Source of the DNA: Phascolomyces articulosus
Taxonomy: Eukaryota > Mucoromycota > Mucoromycetes > Mucorales > Lichtheimiaceae
Direction: 5' to 3'
DNA: 64,000 nt
NCBI GenBank assembly: GCA_025677815.1
Contig: JAIXMP010000027.1
Span: forward strand, 124,001 to 188,000
Shown: piece by piece, positions 1-12,265 of the stretch
How the letters are laid out: each line of letters opens with the position of its first letter
Position numbering within the stretch: position 1 is the first letter of the stretch
Translations under genes and position numbers: made by a program
The notes under the pieces: model-generated
Database searches by the model: none
What the model saw: only the letters and a program-made list of their open reading frames with translations
What the model was told of the DNA's origin: nothing

Positions 1-807
1 AATCACGTCCAACATAGGATATTCAGTGTCCGCATGAAAACGCCAAAAAGTATCTGGATATTGTTTTGACAAACTGTCCACTGTTTCAGGTTCATAGACA
101 TAATCTTCGATCCGTGGACGTGGAGGCAAAATGGGTTGCTATTCAACGAAAAGATTAATTCTATTTACTTCCAATGCCATATAATAATAATAAATAATAA
201 TAAAAACTACCTTGACGCGTCCTCGCTTTGTTGAATTTAATTTTTTCGTTTTTGTTTTTGTCTTTGATACACCACGACCGCGTCGACGCTTTTTGCCTCG
301 TCCGGTTGACTTTCCAAGGGAAGTACTGTTAACAAGCTGAGCCGTTGTCATGTTAGCTCGTTTGTTACGAAGAGGAGGAAGTAAATCGGCTTGGTCAAGT
401 AAATCATCTGTGTCAATTTCATCCACTTCATCACTTGAACTATTGTTGTTATCCGTACTCATAGTAGAAGGTGTATCATCATTCATCGTATCAGATACTT
501 CCTCCTTGGAGCGACTTTGTAATTTACGCGTTTCTTTGACTATGAGTTGAGCAATTTTACTAGAAGGGTCTAAGGAAGATGGTAGGAGTGCCGGTGGTGA
601 GGATGTGGGTGGCGTTGTCCTTGTTGTTATGGTAGCTGTTGTGTCAACGTCTTTACTATTGCCATCACCATTATCATTATCATCTACATCAATATCTGAT
701 TTTATAGTGACACCATTAGTAAAAGTTGCTTCAGGTGTCTTGATGGATAAACTTGTTAATGGCGGTGGGGAATCACCATCCACAATTATCATCTCATTTT
801 CAGACAT
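1..807 (-). CDS. Basic, low-complexity nuclear-type protein, C-terminus beyond left edge
   Basis: Two exons are visible on the minus strand: 807-211 (199 codons from the ATG at 807) and 138 running off the window at 1, joined in phase by a GTAGTT...ATAG intron. The N-terminal half is acidic and Ser/Thr/Asp-rich. Residues about 165-199 form a strongly basic block (GRGKKRRRGRG and repeated KTKTK) that looks like a nuclear localisation or nucleic-acid-binding tail. The second exon is better ordered (PPRPRIEDYVYEPETV, then a WRFHAD stretch) and probably begins the conserved domain that continues outside the window. I do not recognise the family. The pattern suits a chromatin or transcription-associated protein, but that is inference. 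The start is the first ATG of the open frame. Confidence 0.6.
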
Positions 808-967
808 AGTTGATTGATATTTTGAGAAAGAGAAAAAAAAAAGAAAAAGAAGAAAAAAAAAAAGAAAACAAGTTCTTTGTGTTTGTTTGTTTGTTGCTAT
901 TCATTTTTTTTTATTTTGATTGATCTTGGAGTATGGTGGGAACACAGAACAGCCAAGCAGAAATACA

Positions 968-2208
968 CTAGTATATTTTAGGATAAACATCGGTTCTTCG
1001 ATGATTTGTTACTGGCATTTCTGTTCTTATTTTTTTTAAATAATCTAAATTAATAGGTGCGATAGCAAGACTTGGTGCAATACTATCTCCACATCGAGCA
1101 AGAACGGTTCCCCATGGATCGATAATCTAAGCATTATATAGATAACATATATTCATTATTGAGTCAAGTTAATATAAAAATAAAGCATCTGTCGCATATA
1201 AGTATACATATTTTTTCATATTTTACCATTGCATTTCCATAGCTTGTTCGTTTTGCATTATGCGGACCAATTTGAGCTGCTGCAATAACATAAGTTTGTG
1301 TCTCAATTGCACGGGCACGTAATAAAGGTCTAACCAATTATCAATATATATTAATTATACCAAACATTCATCTATCCCTAACACAACAATGCATGTTATA
1401 AAACCATTCCTCCTTGGTCAAATGCATCATTACCACACATCCCTTCTCCAAATATATAAATTAATGCTTACTCCCAATGGGCTTGACCCGTTTTGACAGT
1501 AAATGCACTTGGGAATGTTAATATATCAGCCCCACGGTGTCGTTGAGCAATCGATAATTCAGCAAACCGAAGATCATAGCATGTTTGTTGAGCCACATTG
1601 CCGATAGGCGTTACTATAGGATCCAAGATGGCGTTACCACCATTCGTCGAATCACTTTCCATTAATCTTGGACCATTTTTGATATCCACATCAAACAAAT
1701 GTATCTTTCGATAAACTGAAACAATATTTCCTTGGTCATCAATAAGTAAATGTGAATTATAAATTTTACTTGGAGATGGACTCTATAATAGATATCATAA
1801 CCAAATATATATATTTAATTATTAAAGATTTTCGAGCGATAGAAACCATAGACTTACTCTAACAAACCTTTTCATGCACTCCAACAGAAACCCATATCCG
1901 TTTATCGCGTGCCGAATCTTGTAGACTTTTTACAAATGGAGATTCATTTAGATTGGTTGTTAATTGTACTGATTGGGCTGTTGATTCAGCAATAAAGTCG
2001 GACGCTTCTGGGAAAAAGACGGCCTTTTTGACAGTAGTTTTTCAGTATTCTTGTTTTACAAAAGAGTTCATGTTGAATTGTTATAGAATCAACTTACTTT
2101 AGCACCTTGAGAAGCAGCACGTTCAATTAATTCATTACAAATGCTTGCATTGCGCGTAATGATAGAAGAAGCACAAAACTGAGCAACAGCAGCAAAAGGC
2201 CAAGTCAT
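968..2208 (-). CDS. NIT1: Nit1-type carbon-nitrogen hydrolase (nitrilase superfamily)
   Basis: Five exons (2208-2098, 2023-1868, 1782-1472, 1329-1227, 1126-968) total 840 nt, giving 279 residues, the usual size of Nit1. All three catalytic residues of the superfamily are visible: Glu in FFPEASDFI, Lys in [10 protein letters not shown], and the nucleophile Cys in QTCYDLRF. Further Nit-family signatures are [38 protein letters not shown] and the C-terminal [12 protein letters not shown]. In animals and yeast, Nit1 proteins are amidases that repair deaminated glutathione. That role is inferred here from family membership. All introns are GT-AG; the donor after the second exon (GTTTGT) is weak. 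The ATG at 2208 starts directly at [12 protein letters not shown], so no mitochondrial presequence is evident. The right neighbour is an LRR relic. Confidence 0.9.
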
Positions 2209-2644
2209 TGAAAATGAAAGGTATATAGAATTTGGTAAGCCGAACTAGAAAAAAATGGAACTAGGTAAGTAGGATTTTTGTACCACTATATTATGTTTGC
2301 ATCACATTGAGTAGGAATTGCGCATTAAATAATAAACGGTAGCGTAATAAGTTTGTGTGGTGTGCGTTTGTGCAATACAAGGGATTTCAAAATAGAATGT
2401 TATGATATAATATAAGATGAGTTTATTTTTGTTATAAATATAAAGTATAAATGGTAAAAAAAAAATACTATTATATCAACTTGGTAAAACTTTTTAGTAT
2501 ATATTAGCTTGGTTTATTAAAACTTTATATACAATAGGGACGATATATAATCTGTAAATATGTATAAAAAAAACTACAATTAATGTTTTTATTATGCAAG
2601 GATAGTTGGGTTATATGAAAATCATTCATTAATCTTAATATGAA
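2209..2644. other. Intergenic, AT-rich
   Basis: Upstream of the Nit1 gene. Homopolymer and TA-rich stretches only; no coding signal seen on either strand. Confidence 0.5.
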
Positions 2645-3190
2645 TTATGGATTTACTTTTGGCATACAGTACCGTATAGCACTCTCAGGAACGGATGGGC
2701 ATTTGTGTATAACAAGGATTGTCACTATAATTGTATGATCCACTATTTCCATAATCCCTTTATTATCAGTTGCGCCAATGTCCTTCAACTTAATGAATTT
2801 CAGCTTTGTACAACCCGAAAAAGCTATACAAACTAGATAGTTGATACATGTTATATTTTCAAATTCGATTGACTCCAAAGTAGAGATATAGCACCAAGAT
2901 CGAAGCCGCCATTTGGGGTATATATTATTTTGAATCCACTTTTTTCTTCACCTTTAGATTCCTTATCCAGCCACACAGTGTTGTTGGTAATGGCTTATGA
3001 CCTCCAATTTCATAGTCGTTAATCCATCCAAGAGGGTATGCGTACTATCTATAATAGGCTAAATGCGATAAAACATACAAATGAAACACTATCAGTAGTC
3101 ATCTTGTAGTAGTACTATATTAAGATTTAACCCACAGGGTGGTTCGTATAAAGGCTCTCGTTGTAGCCCCCATTCTAAGTCTCATGGACG
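2645..3190 (-). pseudogene. Decayed LRR fragment related to the F-box/LRR gene at 40-42.7 kb
   Basis: The minus strand encodes a 77-codon stretch with no ATG, ending near 2645. Its pattern (LKDIGATDNKGIMEIV, then HKCPSVPESA) aligns with the C-terminal leucine-rich repeats of the intact gene at 40023-42752, which has LIDCPAVTDDGIMSML followed by RLCHAVSAKTL. Further upstream, up to about 3190, short pieces in other frames recall the same family (NESLYTN against TDESL), separated by stops and frame changes. No start codon, F-box or TPR part is visible. I read this as a third, heavily decayed family copy. The alignment was made by eye, so the limits are approximate. Confidence 0.5.
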
Positions 3191-4361
3191 TTATAAAATA
3201 TATTTATATATAGCATGTATATTGAAGTGAGAATAGGTGATAGGACTTCATATAATGTGTGATTTTTGTGCTCTTGGATAGACCAAAACTTTCACTTTTT
3301 TTTTTAGATCGACCTACTATACAGGATTTCGCTTTTTCATTTTTTTTTTTTTTGTTTCCAGCTCAATAACATATAAATGATAAAAGTTATGGACCAAATG
3401 TATATAAATCTGAGGAAAGTGGGACACTGAGAAATTTTAAGCAGGACTGACAAAAAAATGCAACATCTTTTTCAGAGGATGCTTCACACTTCTTTATAAT
3501 CAGGCTCTATTTGTATAATATAAACATATTAATGTCAAGTATTGTATTGAGAATAAACTCTCGATTGAGTGTGGAGTTGACCGAGTTACTATACTCGCAG
3601 GAGTAAAATACCAAAATTGTATAATAACCTGACGATAATCCATCGTCTGAGTTTATTAGTTAGTAGGTGTAGTAATGTATTGTGAGTCATATACTAAAAA
3701 TTATATTGAATATGTAAATCAACAGTGAGTAGCCATAAAGTTCCATGTCACCAATAAGCCAATACCAAAGAATAGAATCAATACATGTCATTAAATTTAT
3801 TACTGGTAGAGTTATTTTTGCTCCTTCAATTGACGTCCACTATGCAGGATTATTGTTGTCTCCGACTGTTCCGCTTATGCATAATGACTAAGAAAAAGTG
3901 CTATGATCGACTAACTCCTCTCATGGCGATTGATCATTTCTATATGGCTTTCTAATCACTTATGAGCCAATATCTATAGAAATGATATAAAATGTACAGT
4001 GTAACAAATAGGAACAAACATAAAAGGAAAAGAAAAAGCTTTCCATTATAATATATCGTATGTTTCAATGACGTCATGGTTTCATCCAACATTGCCACAG
4101 TGTCCGTGAGAAGAAAAAGCCCAGACGCGTCTCGGCAATTGGGAAAAGAGTGAAAAGAGTGCGTCTTTTTTCTTGTTTTCAATTTTTTTATTATTATTCT
4201 GCATATAGCGATAAGGCGCCAAAAAGGAAAACAACAAAAGCTCATCTTCATTAACAACTCAATTCAATATCTTATCCATACTCCTCATTACCATCTTGTC
4301 ATTCTTTAAATAATATCTTACAACTGTTAAAATCAAAACTATAAAAGTCAACACAGCTATA
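3191..4361. other. Intergenic, no supported gene
   Basis: AT-rich with two long T runs near 3297-3355. The 60-100-codon open frames near 3952-4558 are low-complexity or lie antisense to the next gene. They are not supported as genes. Confidence 0.4.
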
Positions 4362-6928
4362 ATGTACAGTCCAGCTGCTAATCGTCTACGAGACGCAACT
4401 GCTTCCGTGAGAACACGATCACCATTGGGAACACCTCCTTTATCAGCAACAGAACCACCGTCGTCAACACAAAAAGCAAGTTCAGCAAGCACGACAACAA
4501 CGGTAGGTGAAGCAGCAGGAAGTAGTACAACGGCTTCTTCTTCTGACCAATTAGGCAATATCTTTAATGCAGTTCGACAACAAGTAAGCTTTTTTTCAAC
4601 TCATTCTTTATAAAATAGATTGATAAATTATATATACTTAACCATTTATTCAAATCATGCATTGAACTTGTGGATAATTTAGATACAAAAATGGGGTGAG
4701 AATGCGAAATGGAAGATTGATCTTGTATTACTTGATAATAGTCAACAAAATCGACAAGACTCGCCTTCTCTTCGACCACCACCACAACAATCTCAAAATT
4801 TACGAGTAACAACTACAGTGGGTCATCAGGGATATATGCTTCCCGTTTCTAATTCGACACAATATCCGGTATGACGATAAAAACATCACGGGTTATTTTA
4901 TTATTATTTTGTTTGCATGACTTTTTTCCAATAGACAGCGCAAGCGCACAGCGCACCTTTTTTTTTTTTTACAATCATGCACAACAAAGCGAAAACTTAC
5001 AGTTTTTTTATATATCATTATTTTAAATCATTGAATAGATGGATTATACTGCTCCAACATCAGTGCCCGCCGATATGTATACAGAAGAACTTCGACAACA
5101 GGTATATTATCCCTTCCTCTCCTTTATCTCATTTAAAAGTATATAAAATGCATAATGGAGTCTAACTATTTCCGATTTCATTAGTTACATGATTCACTTG
5201 AACGACAGAGATACCTTGAGAATATTGTTCGAACTCAAGCAGATCAAATCCATTATTCACAAGCTTTTCCTCCCGAAGCAAACAAAGCTATTGAAACCAT
5301 GCGAAGTATATATATGATGTCGGTATGTATTATTATTATTATTATTTTACTAGGGAGAGGGTAGGCTAGTGATTTATATCAATTTATAACTATATACTAA
5401 TGTAATCCATATCATAGGAAAATGAACAAAAATTACGATATCTTATGGATACCAAGGTATTACACAAAGATATGGAAGCATTATCAAGGAAATTACGACG
5501 CGTTACCTCAACCTTACAAGGCATAGAGACCATGGAGTTACCACCACATGTAATTAAATATACACAGATACACGCATACTCGAGAAATTTTCATGAAAAA
5601 GATAGCGCATCTAAATGTTTCGGATAAAAAAATTAATCATCCATTTCATTCAATTCAATTTATATGATTAGGAATCTCAATTATCTTTGGACACACTATT
5701 AGAAGAACGAAAATTATTGAAACGTAAACTTCATCTTTCAGAATTAAGATTATCAGCACGCGACGCCGAATTGGAATATTTACATCAACTTTTAAAGTCA
5801 AGCAGTTCAGAACAACCCCAACAACATCCTCAAGCACCTTCTTTTTACCCCCATTATGAGACAACACCATCTATTCAATCACCCAAACCCCAGCATCAAC
5901 AACAGCAGCATTCACAACAACAACAACAGCAACAAGCACCATTTGGTTCATCACCGAAACGTGGACCTCCTTACTTATTTCAACAACAGTATTCACCTAA
6001 AATGCGTCATGATATAAGACCTCCTTCAATGCAACAAACTACAAACAACAGTAACACTGAAGGTACTGCCAGTCCTCAATTAGGCCAGCAGCAAGAGCAA
6101 CAATTATCAGCATTGGAAAGTCTTGGTATTGTTGCTGATCGTATGTTGAATGATCCAGGTTTTACAGCTCCTCAAGAGAAGAAAAAAGAGACAACAGAAA
6201 CTAAAACAGCCACAAGAAGGAAAAAGAAAAACGACAGCCCAAACCTTGATAGTATAAATCGATCTAAACGATCAATAGATTCAGCAAATGTACTGTTATC
6301 CATGCCAACGACACTTATGTTTCCAACACGACATGATGAGAAAAAAGGTAACCATAACAATAACAAAGAGTATGGATGTGTTTTCGAGGGGTGGAAATGA
6401 GAATTATAACCTATAAGTAGTTTCACTAACGATAAAGATAATGTGGTCTCACTCATAGATGTTACTTTGACAGAAGGCAATGCACAAAATATGGAACAGG
6501 AACAGCCTTCCAAAAAAGCTCGTATTGAAACATCCTCATGGGAAAAAAACAACTCCCCATCAACACCATCATCATCAACAACTAATAAACAAGAGCCTGA
6601 TGCAAGACAATCACCATCCATTGCCGCCTTATTAGATAAGCCTTCTCCAACGACTTCCTCCTCAATAGCAACAACAAATAAACAACAATCACAGCCGCCG
6701 CAACATTTTTCCCCTCATGCCACACCTCCTCTTGCACCTACATATGAATCAGATCCTCATCAACCTCATTCCCATCAACCACCTACAATTGTTCCAGAAC
6801 AAAATCTACCTCCTCCTGCACCCGGATATAGGCCTCCTTCACCAGCGTCTACACCAAAAGGAAGAAGACATTCAGCACAGGAATTTAATCGAAACAATGA
6901 CAACAATGATAATAGCACAACCCATTAA
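4362..6928 (+). CDS. Q/P-rich coiled-coil protein of unknown function
   Basis: Seven exons (4362-4583, 4683-4868, 5039-5101, 5185-5322, 5418-5549, 5672-6347, 6459-6928) join in phase to 628 residues. The N-terminus is Ser/Thr-rich. Residues of exons 2-3 include a short ordered segment (IQKWGENAKWKIDLV). Exons 4-6 contain heptad-like helices (ERQRYLENIVRTQADQ; DTLLEERKLLKRKLHL; LRLSARDAELEYLHQLL) that predict a coiled coil. The C-terminal half is Q-, P- and S-rich with two basic clusters (TRRKKKND and KKARIE) that could be nuclear signals. I recognise no enzyme or DNA-binding domain. Low-complexity tails plus a central coiled coil suggest a scaffold or transcription-related protein, which is inference only. 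All introns are short GT-AG introns, and the ATG at 4362 is the first in frame. Confidence 0.75.
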
Positions 6929-7762
6929 AAAACTTTCAAAACTGGCTTTATTTTTTTCAATTTTGTATGACTCATGACAAATTTTGACACCTGTACGGAA
7001 ATTTTAAAATGTTGAATTAGTTTAATAATAAAATGAGAATTTCGAGTTTGTTAAGAAGGGTTTCTGTTTTTTATTTTCTATAAAAGGGTGTAAGACAAGT
7101 TGTTCAAAGCTAAATAAGATAAGAGAAGGTGCATTTTTGTTGGCGACTACAAAATTATGTATCTATTATATAATACGTAGAACTTCTTTTGAACTGATCA
7201 TCTTATTTTTAAGCAAATGTTGTTTAGAGCATCGATTTTTTCATCGTGTCACTGGATTTGATTATTTAAAGAGCTCTTATGAGCTAATGAAAACAGGCGG
7301 GATCAACCTTGCCATATGCATAATTATTGATTGGAAAGAGATAAATTCAAATTGGATGGTAATATCTTATGGCTATAAAAATGTCCCCTTGATCGTTATT
7401 ACTATAATTATTATAAAAATATTAAATTTAACTTGCACATTGGGCGTTTTTTTTCCCTGCCTTTGATTATAGATAAACAATAACAAACGTTGGTCATACC
7501 AGATTACTTGGATAATTGTAGATCACTAACAGGAAACCAATTGTTCATTTGATATAACGATATTTTGTAAAATATACAATTAGTGACAATAGACTACAGA
7601 ACCTGCAATCCATTATTTTTCATCCAATGTAAGCATATCATTGTAAATGCATTTAGAAAAAGGCAAAAATAAGTTTATTTTTATTTATTTTTTTTGTAAA
7701 AGCTAGTTTCATGTAAATAATCCTATCTATCAGCATCGCGAAACAAAGCCCCTTCAGCAGCT
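6929..7762. other. Intergenic, no supported gene
   Basis: 3' region of the coiled-coil gene. A 109-codon frame at 7137-7466 begins with TTG, has lysine/isoleucine-rich random-like composition and no homology that I can see. Confidence 0.4.
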
Positions 7763-8085
7763 TCAGCTTATTGACTTGGTCGTACCATCTCCTAATAAGT
7801 ATCTGCAAGGTTGTCCATTGATGGGGTTAAATTCAAAATCCAATACATCTATTTTCTCAAAGCCCATATGTTCCAATATAGTGATGTAATAAAAAGGTTA
7901 CTCATATTAAAGCTATTGCATTAAAATACCATACTCCACGCAAGTCCTTTCTTCCACCGGTTTACTTGGATGCATAAATAAGTAACGCGCTCCAACATGA
8001 GATCTCTCTAACACGATTTGATCTTTGACTTGGATTAGTAGATCGAGAAGATGTTGAAAATGATCATTATAAACGAGAGTAAGGA
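7763..8085 (-). pseudogene. Unidentified conserved-looking gene fragment
   Basis: Two minus-strand stretches read like ordered protein. The upstream one (about 8085-7930) contains HFQHLLDLLIQVKDQIV and ARYLFMHPSKPVEERT. The downstream one (about 7880-7763, ending in TGA) contains ILEHMGFEKIDVLDFEF and GQPCRYLLGDGT. Reading across, the two would fit together as one domain. However, the 45-60 bp between them lacks an AG acceptor that restores frame, and no start codon is visible upstream. I therefore call it a fragment or pseudogene rather than a working gene. It lies head to head with NC2-alpha, whose start codon is about 180 bp away. I do not recognise the family. Confidence 0.4.
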
Positions 8086-8263
8086 AAGTTATATAAAAAA
8101 AAAGACAAGAAAAAGAGGAAAAAGAAAAAACTTAGGGCGTCCAACTATTTCAAATATGGAAAAAAATTTCAAGTGTTGCATCAATTTTTTTTTCTTTGTT
8201 CTTTTTTTTTCTCAAATTCTGATAAAAAAGCATTTCATATTACATCTATTCGATAAAAAAAAG

Positions 8264-9029
8264 ATGAAGAAGAAATATAAAACTAAATTCCCAGTTGTAA
8301 GTTTTTTTTTTTTTTAAAAAAAAATAAGCAATCCAATACTGTGGCCCATTGCAAGGGGAGGAAGGGGAGTCAAAAAAAAACCTTTAGTATATTACTGAAC
8401 GATCTTTATTAATAACTTAATCCATTGGCTATTTTCCTTATGATCGATTGAAAACCGATATATCAATGTATAGGCCCGTATTAAGAAAATTATGCAATTG
8501 GATGAAGATGTTGGTAAAGTGGCACAAGCAACACCTGTATTGATTTGTAAGTTCATATATAAAAAGTCAAAAGTTTCCGATGAATAAATATACTATTTGA
8601 ATGGGATTGTTTAACAATGCTCTTCTAATGTGAATGTGTATATAGCCAAAGCCCTTGAATTATTCATGCAATCGCTAATTGACCAAGCCTGCCAAGAAAC
8701 AAGACAACGTAACGCCAAACGGTTATCAGCTGCGCACTTGTAAGGGTTTTTTTTGTATATATTTATAACGTGTCCTGTCTGTATAAATATTCTTTCTTAT
8801 GCTGACTGACCTACTTGTTTTACAACTCAATAATAGAAAAAAGACAATTGAAACAGTGGAACAATTTGACTTTTTAAAGGATGTCGTTGCCAACATACCC
8901 GATCCAATTGAACCATCAGGAGGAGGAGGAGTAGAAGAAGAAAGTGAATCCAGCAAACCTACACGGTCTACTCGACGATCAAAGACATCTGCTTCAAAAG
9001 CTATCAAAGACCAAGAAATGGAACTTTGA
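8264..9029 (+). CDS. BUR6: NC2-alpha / DRAP1 histone-fold transcription corepressor
   Basis: Four exons (8264-8296, 8474-8546, 8646-8739, 8837-9029) give 130 residues. The first exon is only 33 nt and encodes the family N-terminus MKKKYKTKFPV. The next exons carry the H2A-like histone fold typical of NC2-alpha: ARIKKIMQLDEDVGKVAQ, then SKALELFMQSLIDQA, then AKRLSAAHLKKTIE and EQFDFLKDVV. The last roughly 40 residues are Gly/Glu-rich and basic. NC2-alpha pairs with NC2-beta (Dr1), binds TBP on promoters and represses or redistributes RNA polymerase II initiation in the nucleus. The start was chosen because the short first exon supplies the canonical N-terminus missing from the longer downstream exons. 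Confidence 0.93.
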
Positions 9030-9574
9030 AAAAAAATGTAATTAGAATTCTTATATGGGTCTTTTATTCTTCATCAATCGTGTGTATAGTTGCTCTTTTT
9101 CTTTCTTTTTTGTCTACCTTTCCTTTCATCCAATTTCACTTTCTCCCTCCTCTTTTTCATTTAATTCCTCGCTTTTTTTTCAATCATATCAGTCAAATAT
9201 ATATACATATGTAATGTCATCCGAGAAATAGCTTTCAATTTGATAATGGATTAGGATGAACATTGGGAAACGAAAAGATGGATAAGATTTCTTTAATGGA
9301 GGATGATCATCAGGGTTGCTGTTTGTTCAATTGTAAATTTAAACAAGAGAACAGATCCACGCCTTATTTTCTGTGTTACTTTATAAACTCTTTGGGAAAA
9401 AAATGCACTTTTTTCTGTTTAGTTTTCCCTCCCATTCAAATATTTTTTTTTGTGGAACGGATAGATCCAAGATATATAAATTAACTATACAAGTATTTTT
9501 TTTTAAAAAAAAAAAAAACTACTACTATTACATATACAAAGGATAATAATATAGGACATAAAGGTTAATAGACA
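9030..9574. other. Intergenic between convergent genes
   Basis: 3' flanks of BUR6 and of the small membrane-anchored protein gene. T- and A-rich tracts only; the short frames are low-complexity. Confidence 0.4.
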
Positions 9575-9975
9575 TTACTGCAAAGAGGAAGGTCGAAGAA
9601 AATAGAACACGGATAAAGTAATCAAAAGAGTATTCCAAAGAGTCAAAAAGGTTAAAATTGGAGGTGCACTTGAATCAAAAACGTTGCTAGGTGTAGGAGT
9701 CGATGTTGCGATTTGAGTACTAGGTAATTGTTGGGTATTGCTGCTTTCTTCTATAAGATAAGTATTATTTATATTAAGATGATGATGGTGTTATGAAATT
9801 AAAAATCTATCACTATATGAACACGATGATAAACGTTCTAAATATGATATTGTGTTGAATACTAAATCTACTGCAACGAATGTGGGATTCACTTACGAGC
9901 ATGAACAACATGTGTAGTTTGAATAAGACATGTTAAAAGTAATAAGATTGTAAAAAGTTTTGTGACGAGATTCAT
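9575..9975 (-). CDS. Small secreted, membrane- or GPI-anchored protein
   Basis: Two exons (9975-9897 and 9750-9575) join in phase to 84 residues. Residues 1-26 are a clear signal peptide (MNLVTKLFTILLLLTCLIQT then an AHA-type cleavage region). A short Ser/Thr/Pro/Gln-rich linker follows (TQQLPSTQIATSTPTPS), likely O-glycosylated, and then a hydrophobic C-terminus (ILTFLTLWNTLLITLSVFYF) with a few residues after it. The layout suits either a type I membrane peptide or a GPI-anchored cell-wall protein. No cysteine core is present, so it is not a knottin-pattern family member, although it borders that cluster. I recognise no family; the splice junction is standard GT-AG. Confidence 0.6.
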
Positions 9976-11124
9976 AATACTACTACAATTATTATAAAAG
10001 AAGAAGAAAAGGAAGAAAAGGAATCGTAATACATATCATAAGACGCAAACTTTTCAAAGTTTCTTTTTTTTTTTGAGTTCTGCCAACGTAGCACCAAATT
10101 GAAATATCAAGATACTAGTACAAAATAACCACTTGTCACTCCATGATTGACTTGGTTGTATAATTTCGACTGCTAATATAACTAGAAGAGAGCCCTTCTA
10201 CCACAATATCATTATTAGCATAAATATATAATATTTCCTTGAACCCAAGTCACTAAACAACTAAAATTTCTTACTATATTCAATAGCAAGATATTGTAAA
10301 TGAAATTGATGAGGGAGCCGGATTTGGTTATTGTGTCTGACAATCGTTGAAATTGACCTAGTATGCACTAACCCATATCGAGCAAATCAAGCGAAATTGG
10401 GGTCACACCTGACAAAAAAAAAATATCATATATAATTGGGAGTTTTAAATTCATTTAATATACAATAATGTTACGGCAATATAAACGTCTTCACTTATTA
10501 TATATATATACATATTAATATCCCTATAAAGAATTATTTTATTAGGCAGTTATCAAAAATAATAATGAGAAACAAAAAGGAAATAATAATAATAGGTTCA
10601 CTCCGTAATGCACTAAATAATTATAAATTGACATCAAATTATTATAGTATTCTACGTTGACCATGTTTTCAACTTGAATGGAATGAGTTGAATAAGTTGA
10701 GATATATAGTATACCAGTTTCCCTTTTTATTGAACAGGGCCATATTTTTTCATTCGCAGTCAAAACAAAGCGTTGCATGACAAATTTACTACGTCAATTG
10801 GAATTAGACTACTATCAGAAGACTATCGTTCACACACAACATCTTATCCTAGTCTAGGAAGACATCAGAACCTGTGGAAGGAATATCAGAAGTACTACTA
10901 TCACGTATTGCAAAAACATTTATCCAATAAATAAATAAAAAAGCAATTATAATAAATACCTAGTAGGTAGGTAAATTTCTTTATTTTTTATCGTAAATCA
11001 AAGAATATATTATTGTGATCGACCTCAATAATAGAGATGAGGATGACCATAGCAATTATACAGGATATATACTATTATTTCTGTGTTTGCTTGAATAAAA
11101 TAACATAATATATTATTTTCATGT
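9976..11124. other. Intergenic, AT-rich
   Basis: About 1.1 kb between the anchored peptide gene and the first knottin-pattern gene. No coding stretch with protein-like composition seen. A 78-codon frame at 10542-10778 is unconvincing. Confidence 0.4.
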
Positions 11125-11343
11125 TTATTTGATGGGCTTCTTGCAAATGGTATCGTGGCGATCCGACTCGGGAGTTCTCTTTGCACAAGCTAAACCATGA
11201 CAGCAATAACCTGAAACAACAGAAAATACACCACATTTACCGCCTTCACCAACACATCCAGCAGATACTTGGAAACCGTTCGACAAAACACAAAGCATGA
11301 CGGATAAAATGAAGAGAAATTGAATATAGAAACCTCGAGCCAT
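11125..11343 (-). CDS. Small secreted six-cysteine (knottin-pattern) protein, copy 1
   Basis: A single coding exon of 72 residues starts at the ATG at 11343 (MARGFYIQFLFILSVMLC). Residues 1 to about 28 are a signal peptide ending near VSA. The mature part has six cysteines spaced C-X6-C-X9-CC-X4-C-X13-C, the order found in inhibitor-cystine-knot peptides. It ends in a lysine-rich CKKPIK. The 5' leader holds an intron (11501-11360, GTAAGTG...TTATTAG), and a TATA box lies at 11569-11562. The same arrangement recurs in three other genes here. The product is presumably exported and disulfide-bonded. Its activity (effector, antimicrobial, protease inhibitor or signal) cannot be read from the sequence. 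The fold is inferred from cysteine spacing only. Confidence 0.75.
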   Translation of the reverse strand: MARGFYIQFLFILSVMLCVLSNGFQVSAGCVGEGGKCGVFSVVSGYCCHGLACAKRTPESDRHDTICKKPIK

Positions 11344-11561
11344 GCCTGTTTGTTGACTGCTAATAAATATAAAAATCGATTTATTGTTACTTCTTTTTAA
11401 GATCGCTGAAAAGAGCATATTAATCAAGCTTTCCTATTATTGATAATAGTACCACCCGTATACACACACAGCAATATACAATCAAAATTATCATCACTTA
11501 CATTAAACTAATATTATTATGAATAATAATAGTGTAAAAGTATCTTCCATTTTATGCCCAT

Positions 11562-11569
11562 CTTTTATA
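11562..11569 (-). promoter_or_regulatory. TATA box of knottin-pattern copy 1
   Basis: TATAAAAG on the minus strand, about 60 bp upstream of the donor of the 5'-UTR intron. All family members have an equivalent box. Confidence 0.55.
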
Positions 11570-12038
11570 TATGTGTTGGTCGTCAGTTTCGTTGTCTAGT
11601 ATATTCCAAATGCATAATATACTATGGTGTAGTTTGTGAACGTTCCTACGTAGTGTATGCTATTATCTTATTTTGATCTATCGTATTTTTCCCTCTTTTC
11701 TTTGTATGATATCTTTTATTAGTATTGTCTTTTTTTGTGGTTATGTAGGAGTATATTCTGATGCTTCCATTTGATGAATAAAGAGCTATCAGGGGAGATG
11801 GCCAGTATGATTCATTGTCGATTTAAGACACCAACTAAGATCCATTTGAAATAAAGGGGTAAAATCTGCAAACTGCATCCCTTGAAATTTTATCATTATA
11901 TATAATTGCCAAAAACAACAAAAAATAATTATCGTTTCTCTAATAGAAAAAGATTACATCTTTTTTCGTTACGTATTGGCAGCAATTTACAAAATAAAAT
12001 AAACTAGAAAACTACCCAACAAATTCATTATCCGTAGA
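11570..12038. other. Divergent promoter interval
   Basis: Separates knottin-pattern copies 1 (minus) and 2 (plus), whose TATA boxes face outward. AT-rich, with no gene seen. Confidence 0.4.
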
Positions 12039-12047
12039 TATAAATAG
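12039..12047 (+). promoter_or_regulatory. TATA box of knottin-pattern copy 2
   Basis: TATAAATAG about 75 bp before the donor of the 5'-UTR intron of the gene at 12266. Confidence 0.55.
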
Positions 12048-12265
12048 AAGAAATGTAGTAAAAAAGAAATACTATTACTAAATCTATTATACCGTTTTTA
12101 TATATCAAACTAATACTCAGTGTAAGTATTGCCTGCTATCGTGTTTTTGTTCTGGGTATGGAAGAGGATATTGGTAGGGAAAAAAACGTATTAATACCTT
12201 GTTTCCAAAAAAAATGAGCGCATAATACTTAAACATTTTTTACACTATTCATAGCCAAGAATACT

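Noticed and set aside
7137..7466. 109-codon plus-strand open frame
   Set aside because: Starts with TTG, Ile/Leu/Lys-rich, no domain and no splice partners.
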